Assembly (NCBI RefSeq): GCF_028622875.1 | Contig: NZ_CP117709.1 | Coordinates: 1,364,001 to 1,428,000 of the forward strand | Length of the DNA: 64,000 bases | Source: Streptomyces sp. MMBL 11-1 | GTDB lineage: Bacteria > Actinomycetota > Actinomycetes > Streptomycetales > Streptomycetaceae | Reading direction: 5' to 3' | Shown: piece by piece, positions 43,462 through 52,517 of the stretch | How positions within the stretch are numbered: position 1 is the first letter of the stretch | Layout: every line of letters starts with the position of its first letter | Translations under genes and position numbers: made by a program | The notes under the pieces: model-generated | The model's database searches: none | Told to the model about the DNA's origin: nothing | The model's input: only the letters and a program-made list of their open reading frames with translations

Positions 43462-44178
43462 TCAGCTCCGCGGAACCTCGCAGGCGCCGTCCGTGTCACA
43501 GGCCGCCGCATCCCCGCCGACGGCGGTGAGCGCGGTGACGGGGCGATCCTTCCAAGCCTGCTCCAGCGCCTGGACGAAGACCTCCGACGGCTGGCCGCCG
43601 GAGATTCCGTACCGGCGGTCGAGAACGAAGAACGGCACGGCGTTGGCACCCAGTTCGGCCGCCTCGCGCTCGTCGGCGCGGACGTCGTCCGCGTACGCCC
43701 CGGGGTCGGCGAGCACCGCACGGGCCTCGTCGGCGTCGAGTCCGGCCTCCACGGCGAGGGCGAGCAGCACCTCGTCGTCGAAGACGGACCGCTCCTCGGC
43801 GAAGTTCGCCCGGTAGGCGAGGGTCAGCAGCTCGTCCTGGCGGCCGCGGGCCTTGGCCAGGTGCAGCAGCCGGTGGAGGTCGAAGGTGGAGCCGTGGTCA
43901 CGGCCCTCGGTGCGGTAGCCGAGCCCCTCGGCCTGCGCGTTGGCCGCGACGTTCGCCTCCATCGAGGCCGCTTCCTCGCGGCTGCGGCCGTACTTCTCGG
44001 CCAGCATGTCGATCACGAGCGCGGTGTCGCCCTTGGCCCGCGAGGGGTCGAGCTCGAAGGAGCGGTGCACCACCTCGACCTCGTCCCGGTGGGCGAACTC
44101 CGCGAGGCCCTTCTCGAAGCGGGCCTTGCCGATGTAGCACCACGGGCAGGCGATGTCGCTCCAGATCTCGACGCGCAT
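43462..44178 (-). CDS. DsbA family protein, FrnE-like
   Basis: Cytoplasmic thioredoxin-fold protein of 238 residues with the CPWC redox motif near the N-terminus (IWSDIACPWCYIGKARFE) and the cis-Pro block NAVPFFVLDRRYGISGGQP. FrnE-type proteins are 2-hydroxychromene isomerase-related oxidoreductases found in polyketide clusters and in stress defence; the exact role is open. The C-terminus carries two extra Cys (ACDTDGACEVP). Confidence 0.87.
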   Translation of the reverse strand: MRVEIWSDIACPWCYIGKARFEKGLAEFAHRDEVEVVHRSFELDPSRAKGDTALVIDMLAEKYGRSREEAASMEANVAANAQAEGLGYRTEGRDHGSTFDLHRLLHLAKARGRQDELLTLAYRANFAEERSVFDDEVLLALAVEAGLDADEARAVLADPGAYADDVRADEREAAELGANAVPFFVLDRRYGISGGQPSEVFVQALEQAWKDRPVTALTAVGGDAAACDTDGACEVPRS

Positions 44179-44324
44179 GACTCTTCTTCTCCCTGGGGAA
44201 CGTGGACGGAGTGCGCGGTGTCCCGCACTCGATTCGGCAACGTCGTCGCGGCACCGGACATTCCGGAGGAAGGAGCCGAGCCGGTGACGACAGGGCGGTC
44301 ACCACCGCACCGCGCGCCCGCCCG

Positions 44325-44936
44325 TCACCGCCCGTCGCGCAGGTCCTCCACTCCCCCGGCCAGGAACGCGATCCGGTCGAAGACCGCGCCGCAGCCCTCG
44401 CCGGTGGGCGACTGCACCAGGAAGCCGGCGCGGGCGGCGGCCCGCTCCTTCTCCGTGCCGAGGGTGAAGACGCGGACGAAGGTCCACGTCTCGCCGTCGG
44501 CGGAGGCGTGGAAGGCGTAGGCGCTGCCGGTGCGGCTGAGGCGGAGCCAGCAGACGCCCTCCTCCACCACGAAGGCGTTGGCGTCGTCGCTGTGGCCCCG
44601 GGTGACGACGGTGCAGACGGTCGGGAGGTCCGCGGAGTGCTCCAGGCAGAGTTTGGCCCACTCGCGGTCCCCGACGTGCAGATACAGCGCGCCCGCGTCA
44701 CCGGCCGACAGCAGCCCCGGGCGCACCCGGGCCACCAGCCGGAAGTCCCCCTCCCCCACCGGGCCGAGCAGGCGCGGGGCGTCGGAGGCCGACTCCAGGG
44801 AGTCGCCGGACGGGGGGACGAACAGGTCCTGGCCGGGTCCGGCCCGGCCCGTCAGCACGCCGTCGGCGTGGGTCCAGCGTCCGTCGGGGCCCTCCGCGTC
44901 CAGGGCGAAGGGGAGGGCGTCCAGGTGCGGGCTCAT
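44325..44936 (-). CDS. DUF1349 domain protein
   Basis: Soluble protein of 203 residues with the concanavalin-like beta-sandwich of DUF1349 (DFRLVARVRPGLLSAGDAGAL; SADGETWTFVRVFTLG; VFDRIAFLAGG). These domains bind carbohydrate or act near sugar metabolism. ATG overlaps the upstream dehydrogenase stop by 4 nt, so it is coupled to 2-oxoglutarate semialdehyde dehydrogenase, which supports a link to sugar-acid use. Confidence 0.8.
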   Translation of the reverse strand: MSPHLDALPFALDAEGPDGRWTHADGVLTGRAGPGQDLFVPPSGDSLESASDAPRLLGPVGEGDFRLVARVRPGLLSAGDAGALYLHVGDREWAKLCLEHSADLPTVCTVVTRGHSDDANAFVVEEGVCWLRLSRTGSAYAFHASADGETWTFVRVFTLGTEKERAAARAGFLVQSPTGEGCGAVFDRIAFLAGGVEDLRDGR

Positions 44937-46450
44937 GCGCGGCGCCCGTCCACCCGGCGGGGCAGGCCCAGCGGGTTGTCCTCGCGCAGCTCCGGCGGGA
45001 GGAGCGCCTCGGGGGTGGACTGGAACGTGACGGGGCGCAGCCAGCGTTCGATCGCCGTCGCGCCGACGGAGGTGGAGGTGGAGGTGGTGGCCGGGTAGGG
45101 GCCGCCGTGGTGCTGAGCGGGGGCGACGGCGACGCCGGTCGGCCAGCCGTTGACGAGGACGCGCCCGGCGAGCGGGGTGAGCGCGGCCAGCAGGCGCGCC
45201 GCGTCGGGGTCGGCGTCCTCGGCGGCCTGGAGGGTGGCGGTGAGGTTCCCGGGCAGCCGGGCGAGGACGGCGGTGACCTCGTCGACGGAGGCGTACCGGG
45301 CGATCACGGTGACCGGCCCGAAGCACTCCTCCAGCAGCGCGTCGTGCGGGCCATCGGCGGTCAGCCGGGCGGCCGGGACGGTGAGGAATCCGGCGGACAC
45401 GGTGTGCTCGCCGCCCGCGCCTGGGGTGACGGGCGCCCCGACGTCCGGCAGCGCGGCCCGCTCCCGTACGCCCGTGACGAAGGCGTCCCGCATGCGGTGG
45501 TCCAGCAGGACGCCGGAGCCGGTGGAGCTGACCGCCTCGGTGAGTGTCTTGAGGAGCTGGTCGCCCGCCGCGCCCTCGGGAACCAGGACGAAGCCGGGCT
45601 TGGTGCAGAACTGGCCCACGCCCAGCGTCATCGAGCCGCCGAGCCCGGCGCCGATCTCCTCGGCGCGCTCGGCGGCGGCCGCCCCGGTGACGACGACCGG
45701 GTTGAGGGAGCCGAGCTCGCCGTGGAACGGGATAGGAGTGGGGCGGGCGGCCGCCGCGTCGAACAGGGCGCGTCCGCCGCGCACCGAACCGGTGAAACCG
45801 GCGGCGCTCACCAGCGGGTGGCGGATCAGCTCGACGCCCGCGTCGAAGCCGTGCACCAGGGTCACGACGTCCTCGGGCAGTCCGGTGCGGGCGGCGGCGC
45901 GGCGGAGGACGGAGACGCAGAGTTCGGAGGTGGCCGGGTGGTCGGGGTGCGCCTTGACCACGACCGGGCAGCCGGCCGCGAGCGCGCTGGCCGTGTCGCC
46001 GCCGGGGACGGAGAAGGCGAGCGGAAAGTTGCTGGCCGCGTAGACGGCGACGACCCCGAGCGGGATCTTGTAGCGGCGCAGGTCGGGCCAGGGCGGGGTC
46101 CGGGAGCCGTCCGGGTGGTCGATGTGGACGTCGAGGTAGGCCCCTTCGTCCACGACCTCCGCGAAGGCCCTCAACTGGGCTGCGGTGCGGGCCAGTTCAC
46201 CGGTGAGCCGGGCCGGCCCGAGGGCGGTCTCGGCGTCGGCCGCCTCGACGATGTGCTCCCCGGACTCCTCCAGCAGCTCCGCCGCCGAACGCAGGAACGC
46301 GGCGCGCGCCGCGCGGTCGGCGAGGGGGTCGCGGGCGGCGTGGGCCGCCCGGACCGCACGGTCGACCTCCCCGGCGGTAGCCTCCACCGCGACCTGCTCG
46401 CGCGGGTTCCCGGTTCGGGGGTCGACGCTCCAGACTGGTACTGCGTTCAC
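44933..46450 (-). CDS. 2-Oxoglutarate semialdehyde dehydrogenase (NADP type)
   Basis: Aldehyde dehydrogenase of 505 residues, final step of oxidative sugar-acid breakdown, giving 2-oxoglutarate. Catalytic Cys in LGVGQFCTKPGFVL and Glu in FHGELGSLNPVV, a pattern of the ketoglutarate semialdehyde dehydrogenase branch, not of generic ALDH. The Rossmann part contains YAASNFPLAFSVPGGDTASA. GTG start 46450 has GGAGGG 7 nt upstream. It leads the operon and diverges from the IclR gene. Works with the kdgD and uronate dehydrogenase genes near 57 kb. Confidence 0.88.
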   Translation of the reverse strand: MNAVPVWSVDPRTGNPREQVAVEATAGEVDRAVRAAHAARDPLADRAARAAFLRSAAELLEESGEHIVEAADAETALGPARLTGELARTAAQLRAFAEVVDEGAYLDVHIDHPDGSRTPPWPDLRRYKIPLGVVAVYAASNFPLAFSVPGGDTASALAAGCPVVVKAHPDHPATSELCVSVLRRAAARTGLPEDVVTLVHGFDAGVELIRHPLVSAAGFTGSVRGGRALFDAAAARPTPIPFHGELGSLNPVVVTGAAAAERAEEIGAGLGGSMTLGVGQFCTKPGFVLVPEGAAGDQLLKTLTEAVSSTGSGVLLDHRMRDAFVTGVRERAALPDVGAPVTPGAGGEHTVSAGFLTVPAARLTADGPHDALLEECFGPVTVIARYASVDEVTAVLARLPGNLTATLQAAEDADPDAARLLAALTPLAGRVLVNGWPTGVAVAPAQHHGGPYPATTSTSTSVGATAIERWLRPVTFQSTPEALLPPELREDNPLGLPRRVDGRRA

Positions 46451-46531
46451 CGTGCTTCCCTCCCGTGGTGCGACCGGCCTCCGGCCGGCTTCCGTCCGGC
46501 TTCCGTCCGGCTTCGGCCGCACATCGCCAAG

Positions 46532-46549
46532 TGTTCGGTATTCTGAACA
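46532..46549 (+). promoter_or_regulatory. Candidate IclR operator between the dehydrogenase and regulator genes
   Basis: TGTTCGGTATTCTGAACA is an 18-bp imperfect palindrome (TGTTC..GAACA). It lies 82 nt before the dehydrogenase GTG and 124 nt before the regulator ATG. Its right half, TTCTGAACA, is repeated exactly in the site at 57465-57482. Confidence 0.6.
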
Positions 46550-46673
46550 GAGTTCCTGATCGTGAATGTCCTGGGACTCTATTTCCGGGCGTTCCGTGTT
46601 GGCAATCGTGTGGCGGCTTTTCGGACGCCGACGCGGGCGAGAAGTCGATGAGCTGGAGAAGGGGGCGTGGGCG

Positions 46674-47444
46674 ATGTCGGTCGCCGAGTCCGGTGGGGCA
46701 CAGGTCAAGTCCGCGGTACGGACCGTGGAGCTCCTCGAATACTTCGCGGGGCGGCCCGGCATGCACTCGCTGGCCGCCGTCCAGGAGGCTGTGGGCTACC
46801 CCAAGTCGAGCCTCTACATGCTGCTGCGCACCCTGGTGGAGCTGGGCTGGGTGGAGACGGACGCGACGGGCACCCGGTACGGGATCGGCGTGCGCGCCCT
46901 GCTGGTCGGCACGTCGTACATCGACGGCGACGAGGTCGTGGCCGCCGCCAGGCCCACGCTGGACAGGCTGTCCGACGACACCACGGAGACCATTCACCTG
47001 GCCCGCCTCGACGGGACGAACGTGGTCTACCTCGCCACCCGGCAGTCCCAGCACTATCTGCGCCCCTTCACCCGGGTCGGCCGCCGACTGCCCGCGCACT
47101 CCACGTCGCTCGGCAAGGCGCTGCTGGCCACCCACAGCGACGAGCAGGTCCGCAAGATGCTGCCCGAGTCGCTGCCCGCGCTGACCGAACACACCATCAC
47201 GGACCGCGAGAAGCTCATCGAGGAGCTGCGGCTGGTCCGCGAGCAGGGCTACGCGGTGGACCGCGAGGAGAACACCATCGGCCTGCGCTGCTTCGGCGTG
47301 GCGATCCCCTACCGGACGCCCGCGCGCGACGCGATCAGCTGCTCGGTGCCGGTCGCCCGGCTCACTCCCGGCCACGAACAGATGGTGAAGGACGCCCTGT
47401 TCGACGCCCGGGACCGGCTCACCCTCGCGACCCGGAGGCTCTGA
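46674..47444 (+). CDS. IclR family transcriptional regulator
   Basis: Regulator of 256 residues. N-terminal winged helix (AVRTVELLEYFAGRPGMHSLAAVQEAVGYPKSSLYMLLRTLVELGWVE); C-terminal GAF-like effector domain (GRRLPAHSTSLGKALLA, and YAVDREENTIGLRCFGVAIP, both family signatures). Such regulators often control aromatic or sugar-acid catabolism, being released by an intermediate. ATG 46674 follows GGAGAAGG. Divergent from the dehydrogenase operon. Confidence 0.88.
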   Translation: MSVAESGGAQVKSAVRTVELLEYFAGRPGMHSLAAVQEAVGYPKSSLYMLLRTLVELGWVETDATGTRYGIGVRALLVGTSYIDGDEVVAAARPTLDRLSDDTTETIHLARLDGTNVVYLATRQSQHYLRPFTRVGRRLPAHSTSLGKALLATHSDEQVRKMLPESLPALTEHTITDREKLIEELRLVREQGYAVDREENTIGLRCFGVAIPYRTPARDAISCSVPVARLTPGHEQMVKDALFDARDRLTLATRRL

Positions 47445-47910
47445 CGGCCACGGTGGCGCCGGGCCCGCGACGCGGAGCGTCGTCGTCGACCGACGGCAAC
47501 CCGCGACGCGCGCGCGTGCGGACGTGGCCGCCCGGGCCCAGGTCACCGTACGGCCCTTGAGGCCGGGCGCCGCGCGCGTGCCGCGCCCCTCCCCCGCGCG
47601 GCGGAGACGGATCGTCGCCGGGCAGGACGCGCGGGGCCGGCCGGTGCGGAAGCCTGGTGGCGTGACAGCGAACCGGCATCCCGCGGCACTCGCCCCGCCG
47701 CACCGACCCGGGGCGCCCGTGACGGCCCCGCACCACGCCGAGCCGGCCGAGGCGTCCTCGTACCGCGTCGCCCCGCCCGGAGCGGAAGCGGCCTCGGGCC
47801 TCGTCGGCCGGGCGCGGTCCGTGCTCCGGGCGGTCGCCACGGTGTCGCGCCGGCCCTGCGCGGGCGTCAAGGCGACGGCGACGGCTGCCGTACTGACCTA
47901 CGCTGTCCAG
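47445..47910. other. Gap of unclear content before the two-component system
   Basis: About 465 bases between the IclR stop and a candidate leader ORF. A plus-strand open frame runs through much of it with high third-position GC but no recognisable domain or SD (possible GTG at 47662). I do not call it a gene. It probably carries the 5' regulatory part of the sensor kinase. Confidence 0.4.
47899..47904 (+). promoter_or_regulatory. Candidate -10 element upstream of the sensor kinase
   Basis: TACGCT followed by six bases and then ATG 47911, the same spacing as at other putative leaderless starts in the window. Confidence 0.4.
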
Positions 47911-48033
47911 ATGCCGGCCGGGGTGCTCGTCGTGACGCCGGGCGCCCGCGTCCTCGCGGAGCGCGCGACGGCTTCCGCGCTGCCCACGACCGCCGGCGTC
48001 CCTGCCCCGGCCGCCGCCCACCGGGTCTCGTGA
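47911..48033 (+). CDS. Possible 40-codon leaderless ORF coupled to the sensor kinase
   Basis: The frame begins at ATG 47911, six bases after TACGCT, encodes 40 Ala/Val/Pro-rich residues (MPAGVLVVTPGARV...), and its TGA overlaps the GTG start of the kinase by 4 nt. The kinase has no SD of its own. This could be a coupling leader peptide; the peptide itself has no recognised domain. Confidence 0.3.
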   Translation: MPAGVLVVTPGARVLAERATASALPTTAGVPAPAAAHRVS

Positions 48034-49304
48034 AGCCCGTCTCCGCGCTGTTCGGACGGCGGACCCGGCTGCGCTGGCTGCATCTGATCATCGGCGGCGC
48101 GCTGCTGATGCCGTACTTCCTCGTCGGCGCGGTCCTCAACAGCCTGGCGAGCGGCGGGGAACCGCTGCTCTCCTCCGTCTCCGACCCGTTCGCCGCGTTC
48201 GCCATCGCCCTGCCGATGGCGGCGGTCACCGGCTGCTTCCCGCTCGTCCGGCCGCTGTCCGTGGCCGCCGCCCGCGCCCTGTGCGGGGTGCCGCCCGCCC
48301 TGCTGGCCGACGGCCCCGCCCGCACCCGGCAGGCCCGGGTGCGTACCGCGGGCTGGTACACCCTGCATCTGGCGCTCGGCGGGATCGTCAGCGGGCTCAC
48401 CCTCGCGCTGCCGTCGTTCGCGGTGGCCGTGGCAGCGCTGCCCTTCTCCGACGGGCTGCGCGGCACCTGGCTGCTCAACGGCCCCCACGCGCTGCGGGAA
48501 CCGTGGGCGGTGGCCCTCGCCCCGTTCGCCGGGCTCGCGATGCTGGCGGCCCTGGCGCTGGTCGCCGCCGCGGCCGGGGAGGTGCTGGCCCGGCGGGCCC
48601 CGGTGCTGCTGGGGCCGACGCCCGAGGACCGGCTGGCCGCCGCCGAGCGCCGGGCGGCGGATCTGGCGGTGCGCAACCGGCTCGCCCGGGAGCTGCACGA
48701 CTCGGTGGGGCACGCGTTGAGCGCGGTGACCCTTCAGGCGGGGGCGGCGCGCCGGGTCCTGGACCGCGATCCGGAGTTCGTCCGCGAGGCGCTGACCGCC
48801 ATCGAGGAGACGACGCGACGGACGGTCGGGGAGCTGGACTCGGTGCTGGGGCTGCTGCGGCAGGACGGGGAGCCGGACCACGAGGACGCGGCGCACGGGC
48901 CGGGGCTGGACGCGCTCGGCGGGCTGCTGGCGCACTGCGGGGTGCCGGTGGCGCACGAGCGGCAGGGCGATCCGGACCGTCTGGACCCGGTGGTCTCGCG
49001 GGAGGCGTACCGGATCGTCCAGGAGGGGCTGAGCAACGCGTTACGGCACGGCGGGGGCGCGTCCCCGGTACGGCTGCTGATCGCGGTACGGGAGAGGGAG
49101 CTGGAGATCGTGATGGAGAATCCACTGGGCGAACGGCCCGCCGCGGCACGCCCCGGGGGCGGTCGCGGACTGCGCGGCATCGCGGAGCGGGCCGTCCTCC
49201 TGGGCGGCCGGACCGAGGCGGGGGCGGACGACGGCGTCTGGCGGCTGACCGCCCTGCTGCCGACGGTGCCGGGTACGGCCGGGCGGACGGGGGGACGGCG
49301 ATGA
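48030..49304 (+). CDS. Two-component sensor histidine kinase (HisKA_3/NarL-type)
   Basis: Membrane kinase of 424 residues. Four to five helices lie in residues 15-190 and the phosphoacceptor His is in ARELHDSVGHALSAVTLQAG. The ATPase part shows EAYRIVQEGLSNALRHGGGA (N box) and GGGRGLRGIAERAVLLGG (G box). No extracellular sensory domain larger than a loop, so it probably senses the membrane. It overlaps the response regulator gene by 4 nt. Confidence 0.9.
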   Translation: MKPVSALFGRRTRLRWLHLIIGGALLMPYFLVGAVLNSLASGGEPLLSSVSDPFAAFAIALPMAAVTGCFPLVRPLSVAAARALCGVPPALLADGPARTRQARVRTAGWYTLHLALGGIVSGLTLALPSFAVAVAALPFSDGLRGTWLLNGPHALREPWAVALAPFAGLAMLAALALVAAAAGEVLARRAPVLLGPTPEDRLAAAERRAADLAVRNRLARELHDSVGHALSAVTLQAGAARRVLDRDPEFVREALTAIEETTRRTVGELDSVLGLLRQDGEPDHEDAAHGPGLDALGGLLAHCGVPVAHERQGDPDRLDPVVSREAYRIVQEGLSNALRHGGGASPVRLLIAVRERELEIVMENPLGERPAAARPGGGRGLRGIAERAVLLGGRTEAGADDGVWRLTALLPTVPGTAGRTGGRR

Positions 49305-49963
49305 GCGGGGCTCCGGTGCGCGTGGTGCTGGCGGACGACGAGCGGATGGTGCGTACGGCGCTGCGCGTGATCCTGGACGCCGAGGAGGGCATCGAGGTCG
49401 TCGGGGAGGCCTCCACCGGTGCGGAGGCCGTCTCCGTGGTGCGGGAGCTGCGGCCCGACGTGGTGCTGATGGACGTGCGGATGCCGGAGATCGACGGCAT
49501 CCGGGCCACGGAGCAGATCCTCGCCACACTCGAGGACCCGCCGCGGATCGTCGTCGTGACGACCTTCGAGAACGACGCGTACGTGTACGAGGCCCTGCAC
49601 GCCGGGGCGGCCGGGTTCCTGCTGAAGCGGTCGGCGGCCGAGGAGCTGGTGCAGGCGGTACGCCTGGTGGCGTGCGGCGACTCGCTCCTGTATCCGGCGT
49701 CCGTGCGCTCGCTCGCCGCCGAGCACTCCGGGCGACGGGCGGCCGGGACTCCGGCCTGGGTGGGGAGGCTGACCGGGCGGGAGGCGGACGTGCTGCGGCT
49801 GATGGCGGCGGGGCTGACCAACGCGGAGATCGCGGGGCGGCTCTCGGTGGGCCCGGCGACGGCGAAGACGCATGTGGCGGCGGTCCTCGCGAAGTGCGGC
49901 GCCCGGGACCGCACCCAGGCGGTCATCGCGGCGTACGAGTCCGGTTTCATCACCCCGGGCTGA
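49301..49963 (+). CDS. Response regulator, NarL/LuxR type
   Basis: Regulator of 220 residues. Receiver domain with Asp in DVVLMDVRMPEIDG, and LuxR-type HTH (LTGREADVLRLMAAGLTNAEIAGRLSVGPATAKTHVAAVL). Its ATG overlaps the kinase stop by 4 nt. Targets unknown; the adjacent transpeptidase gene, 102 nt downstream, is a candidate target. Confidence 0.92.
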   Translation: MSGAPVRVVLADDERMVRTALRVILDAEEGIEVVGEASTGAEAVSVVRELRPDVVLMDVRMPEIDGIRATEQILATLEDPPRIVVVTTFENDAYVYEALHAGAAGFLLKRSAAEELVQAVRLVACGDSLLYPASVRSLAAEHSGRRAAGTPAWVGRLTGREADVLRLMAAGLTNAEIAGRLSVGPATAKTHVAAVLAKCGARDRTQAVIAAYESGFITPG

Positions 49964-50065
49964 GCCGCCGGCCGGGCTCCGGGGCGCGGCGGGCCGCCTG
50001 AGAAATCGGTGAGAAGGGGCGCGGACGGGAACGGCCGGAACGCGCCCGTTCGTCGCTCCAGTGGG

Positions 50066-51517
50066 ATGAACAAGACAATCAGGCACGCTTCGGTCTTCTG
50101 TCTGCTCATGGTGCTCGCCCTGCTGGTGCGGGCGACATGGGTGCAGGGCTACCGGGCCGAGGCGCTCGCAGACCACGAGCACAACCGGCGGAACACCATC
50201 GCGCAGTACGCGCAGCCGCTCGGGGACATCATCGTGGCCGGTTCGCCGGTCACCGGATCGAAGGAGACCAGTGGCGGCGACCTCCGGTACAAGCGCACGT
50301 ACCCCCAGGGCGAGCTGTACGCGCCCGTCACCGGCTACAGCTCACAGGCGTACGGGGCGACCCAGCTCGAAGGCATCTACGGCGACGTCCTGGACGGCAC
50401 GGACGACCGGCTGAAGGACCCGAAGGACCTGCTCACCGGCGGGCAGGCCGACCCCGGCAACGTACTGACGACCATCGACCCGGACGTCCAGAAGGCGGCC
50501 TACGAGGCGCTCGGCGACACCAAGGGCGCGGCGGTGGCCATCGACCCGGGGACCGGCCGGATCCTCGGCATGGTCTCCACCCCCTCCTACGACCCCTCGA
50601 CAATCAGCGGGACGACGGACCAGGACGCCTGGCAGGCCCTGCTGGACGACCCGGACAAGCCGCTGGTCAACCGGGCGCTGCGGCAGCCGCTGCCGCCGGG
50701 CTCCACGTTCAAGCTGGTGGTCGCGGCGGCCGCGCTGGAGAACGGGCTGTACGGCTCGGTCGACGAGCGCACCGACAGCCCCGACCCGTACACCCTGCCC
50801 GGCACCAGCACCGTGCTCCCCAACGAGAACGCGTCCGCGCCCTGCGAGAACGCGACCCTGCGCACCGCGCTCCGGTACTCCTGCAACAACGTCTTCGCGA
50901 AGGCCGCGGCCGACCTCGGCCAGGACGAGGTCAAGGAGATGGCGGACGCGTTCGGGTTCGGCACCGAGAAGCTGGACGTCCCCGTACGGGCGGCGAAGAG
51001 CGTCTACCCGACCGGTATGGACAAGGCCCAGACGGCGCTGACGGGGATCGGCCAGTTCGAGGTCACCGCGACCCCGCTCCAGGTGGCGATGGTCACCTCG
51101 GCGCTGGCCAACGGCGGTGAGCTGGCCGCGCCGCACATGGTCTCCCGGGTGACCGACGGGGACGGCACGGTGCTGGAGGAGACCGCCGACGGCGACACCG
51201 AGCGGGTGGTGAAGGAGTCGACCGCCGAGCAGCTGCGGAGCGCGATGGTGACGGTCGTCGAGGAGGGTACCGGCACCAACGCCCGGATCCCCGGGGCCGA
51301 GGTGGGCGGCAAGACGGGCACCGCGCAGCACGGCGTGGACAACAGCAACACCCCGTACGCCTGGTTCACCTCGTACGCGAAGGACCGCGACAGCGGCAAG
51401 GAGGTCGCGGTCGCGGTGCTCGTGGAGGACTCGGGGGCGGCGCGCTCCGAGGTCAGCGGCAACGGGCTGGCCGCGCCGATCGCGCAGAAGACGATGAAGG
51501 CGGCGCTGGAGCGGTGA
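50066..51517 (+). CDS. Penicillin-binding protein 2 (class B transpeptidase, PbpA-like)
   Basis: Protein of 483 residues with a single N-terminal helix (about 8-24) and an extracytoplasmic transpeptidase. Motifs: SxxK in PLPPGSTFKLVV, SxN in RYSCNNVFAKA and KTG in GGKTGTAQH. N-terminal non-catalytic domain is short, as in actinobacterial PbpA. It crosslinks septal or elongation peptidoglycan. ATG 50066 is used; the only G-rich sequence before it is CAGTGGG, close to the start. Confidence 0.9.
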   Translation: MNKTIRHASVFCLLMVLALLVRATWVQGYRAEALADHEHNRRNTIAQYAQPLGDIIVAGSPVTGSKETSGGDLRYKRTYPQGELYAPVTGYSSQAYGATQLEGIYGDVLDGTDDRLKDPKDLLTGGQADPGNVLTTIDPDVQKAAYEALGDTKGAAVAIDPGTGRILGMVSTPSYDPSTISGTTDQDAWQALLDDPDKPLVNRALRQPLPPGSTFKLVVAAAALENGLYGSVDERTDSPDPYTLPGTSTVLPNENASAPCENATLRTALRYSCNNVFAKAAADLGQDEVKEMADAFGFGTEKLDVPVRAAKSVYPTGMDKAQTALTGIGQFEVTATPLQVAMVTSALANGGELAAPHMVSRVTDGDGTVLEETADGDTERVVKESTAEQLRSAMVTVVEEGTGTNARIPGAEVGGKTGTAQHGVDNSNTPYAWFTSYAKDRDSGKEVAVAVLVEDSGAARSEVSGNGLAAPIAQKTMKAALER

Positions 51518-51567
51518 CGCCGGGCTGCCGGGACTGCCAGGACTGCTGGAGGTGCCGGGGCCGGGCC

Positions 51568-51612
51568 GGGGCTGCTGGGGCTGCTGGGGCTGCTGGGGCT
51601 GCTGGGGCTGCT
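51568..51612. repeat. Tandem repeat, five perfect copies of GGGGCTGCT
   Basis: Five exact 9-bp copies follow the penicillin-binding protein gene by about 50 nt, and are preceded by degenerate copies. On the plus strand it could encode GAAGAAGAA in one frame, but no gene uses it. Replication slippage is likely. Confidence 0.85.
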
Positions 51613-51716
51613 GGATCGGTGCCGCCCGGCCGCCTCCGGAAGCGTGATCGGCGCTGGTGGGCGGCGGTCGCCCGGCAGACCGGGCCGTGCGGTACGAAGG
51701 GTGTCAGGATGTCCGT

Positions 51717-52517
51717 ATGGACGTGCGCGAGAGAAACCGGGTACGGGTGAGAGGCCGGGAGAGCGGCCCGGTGGTGATGCTCGCCCACGGTTTCGGCTGC
51801 GATCAGAATCTCTGGCGTCTCGTCGCACCGGCGCTGGAGGAACGCTTCCGGGTGGTCCTGTTCGATCATGTGGGGGCGGGGTATTCCGCCGCGTCGGCCT
51901 GGAGCCCCGAGCGGTACTCCACCCTGGACGGCTACGCGCAGGACGTCATCGGCATCTGCCGGGAGCTCGGCCTCGGCCCCGTGACCTTCGTCGGGCATTC
52001 GGTCAGTTCCATGATCGGTGTGCTCGCCGCCGTACAGGAGCCCGCGCTCTTCGAGAAGCTGGTCCTCCTCACCCCCTCGCCGTCGTACATCGACGACGGT
52101 GACTACCGGGGCGGATTCAGCAAGCAGGACATCGACGAACTGCTCGAGTCGCTGGAGAGCAACTATCTGGGCTGGTCGGCGACCATGGCTCCGGTGATCA
52201 TGGGGAACCCGGAGCGCCCCGAGCTGGGTGAGGAGCTGACCAACAGCTTCTGCCGGACGGACCCCGAGATGGCCCGGGTCTTCGCCAGAGCCACCTTTCT
52301 CTCCGACAACCGGGCGGACCTCCCCAAGGTGACCGTTCCGACGCTCATCGCCGAGAGCGCGCGGGACACGATCGCCCCGCGCGAGGTGGGCGCCTACGTC
52401 CACGCGCGGATCCCCGGCAGCGAGCTGGTCACCCTGGACTCGACGGGTCACTGCCCCCAGCTGAGCGCCCCCGAGGAGACCGCCGAGGCGATCATCGCCT
52501 TCGTACAGGGGCCGTGA
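51717..52517 (+). CDS. RsbQ-like alpha/beta hydrolase
   Basis: Protein of 266 residues resembling RsbQ of Bacillus, the hydrolase required to activate the phosphatase RsbP under energy stress. Catalytic Ser in FVGHSVSSMIGVLAA, Asp in SARDTIAPREVG and His in STGHCPQLSAPEETAEA; each flank matches RsbQ. It is coupled (4-nt overlap) to a PAS-PP2C gene, as in the Bacillus rsbQP pair. ATG 51717 is preferred to an upstream in-frame start. Confidence 0.85.
   Translation: MDVRERNRVRVRGRESGPVVMLAHGFGCDQNLWRLVAPALEERFRVVLFDHVGAGYSAASAWSPERYSTLDGYAQDVIGICRELGLGPVTFVGHSVSSMIGVLAAVQEPALFEKLVLLTPSPSYIDDGDYRGGFSKQDIDELLESLESNYLGWSATMAPVIMGNPERPELGEELTNSFCRTDPEMARVFARATFLSDNRADLPKVTVPTLIAESARDTIAPREVGAYVHARIPGSELVTLDSTGHCPQLSAPEETAEAIIAFVQGP

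Noticed and set aside
47524..48033. A 169-codon frame upstream of the sensor kinase as a full gene
   Set aside because: High third-position GC is suggestive, but there is no domain, no SD at any in-frame start and no similarity I recognise; only the 40-codon end is kept as a low-confidence ORF.
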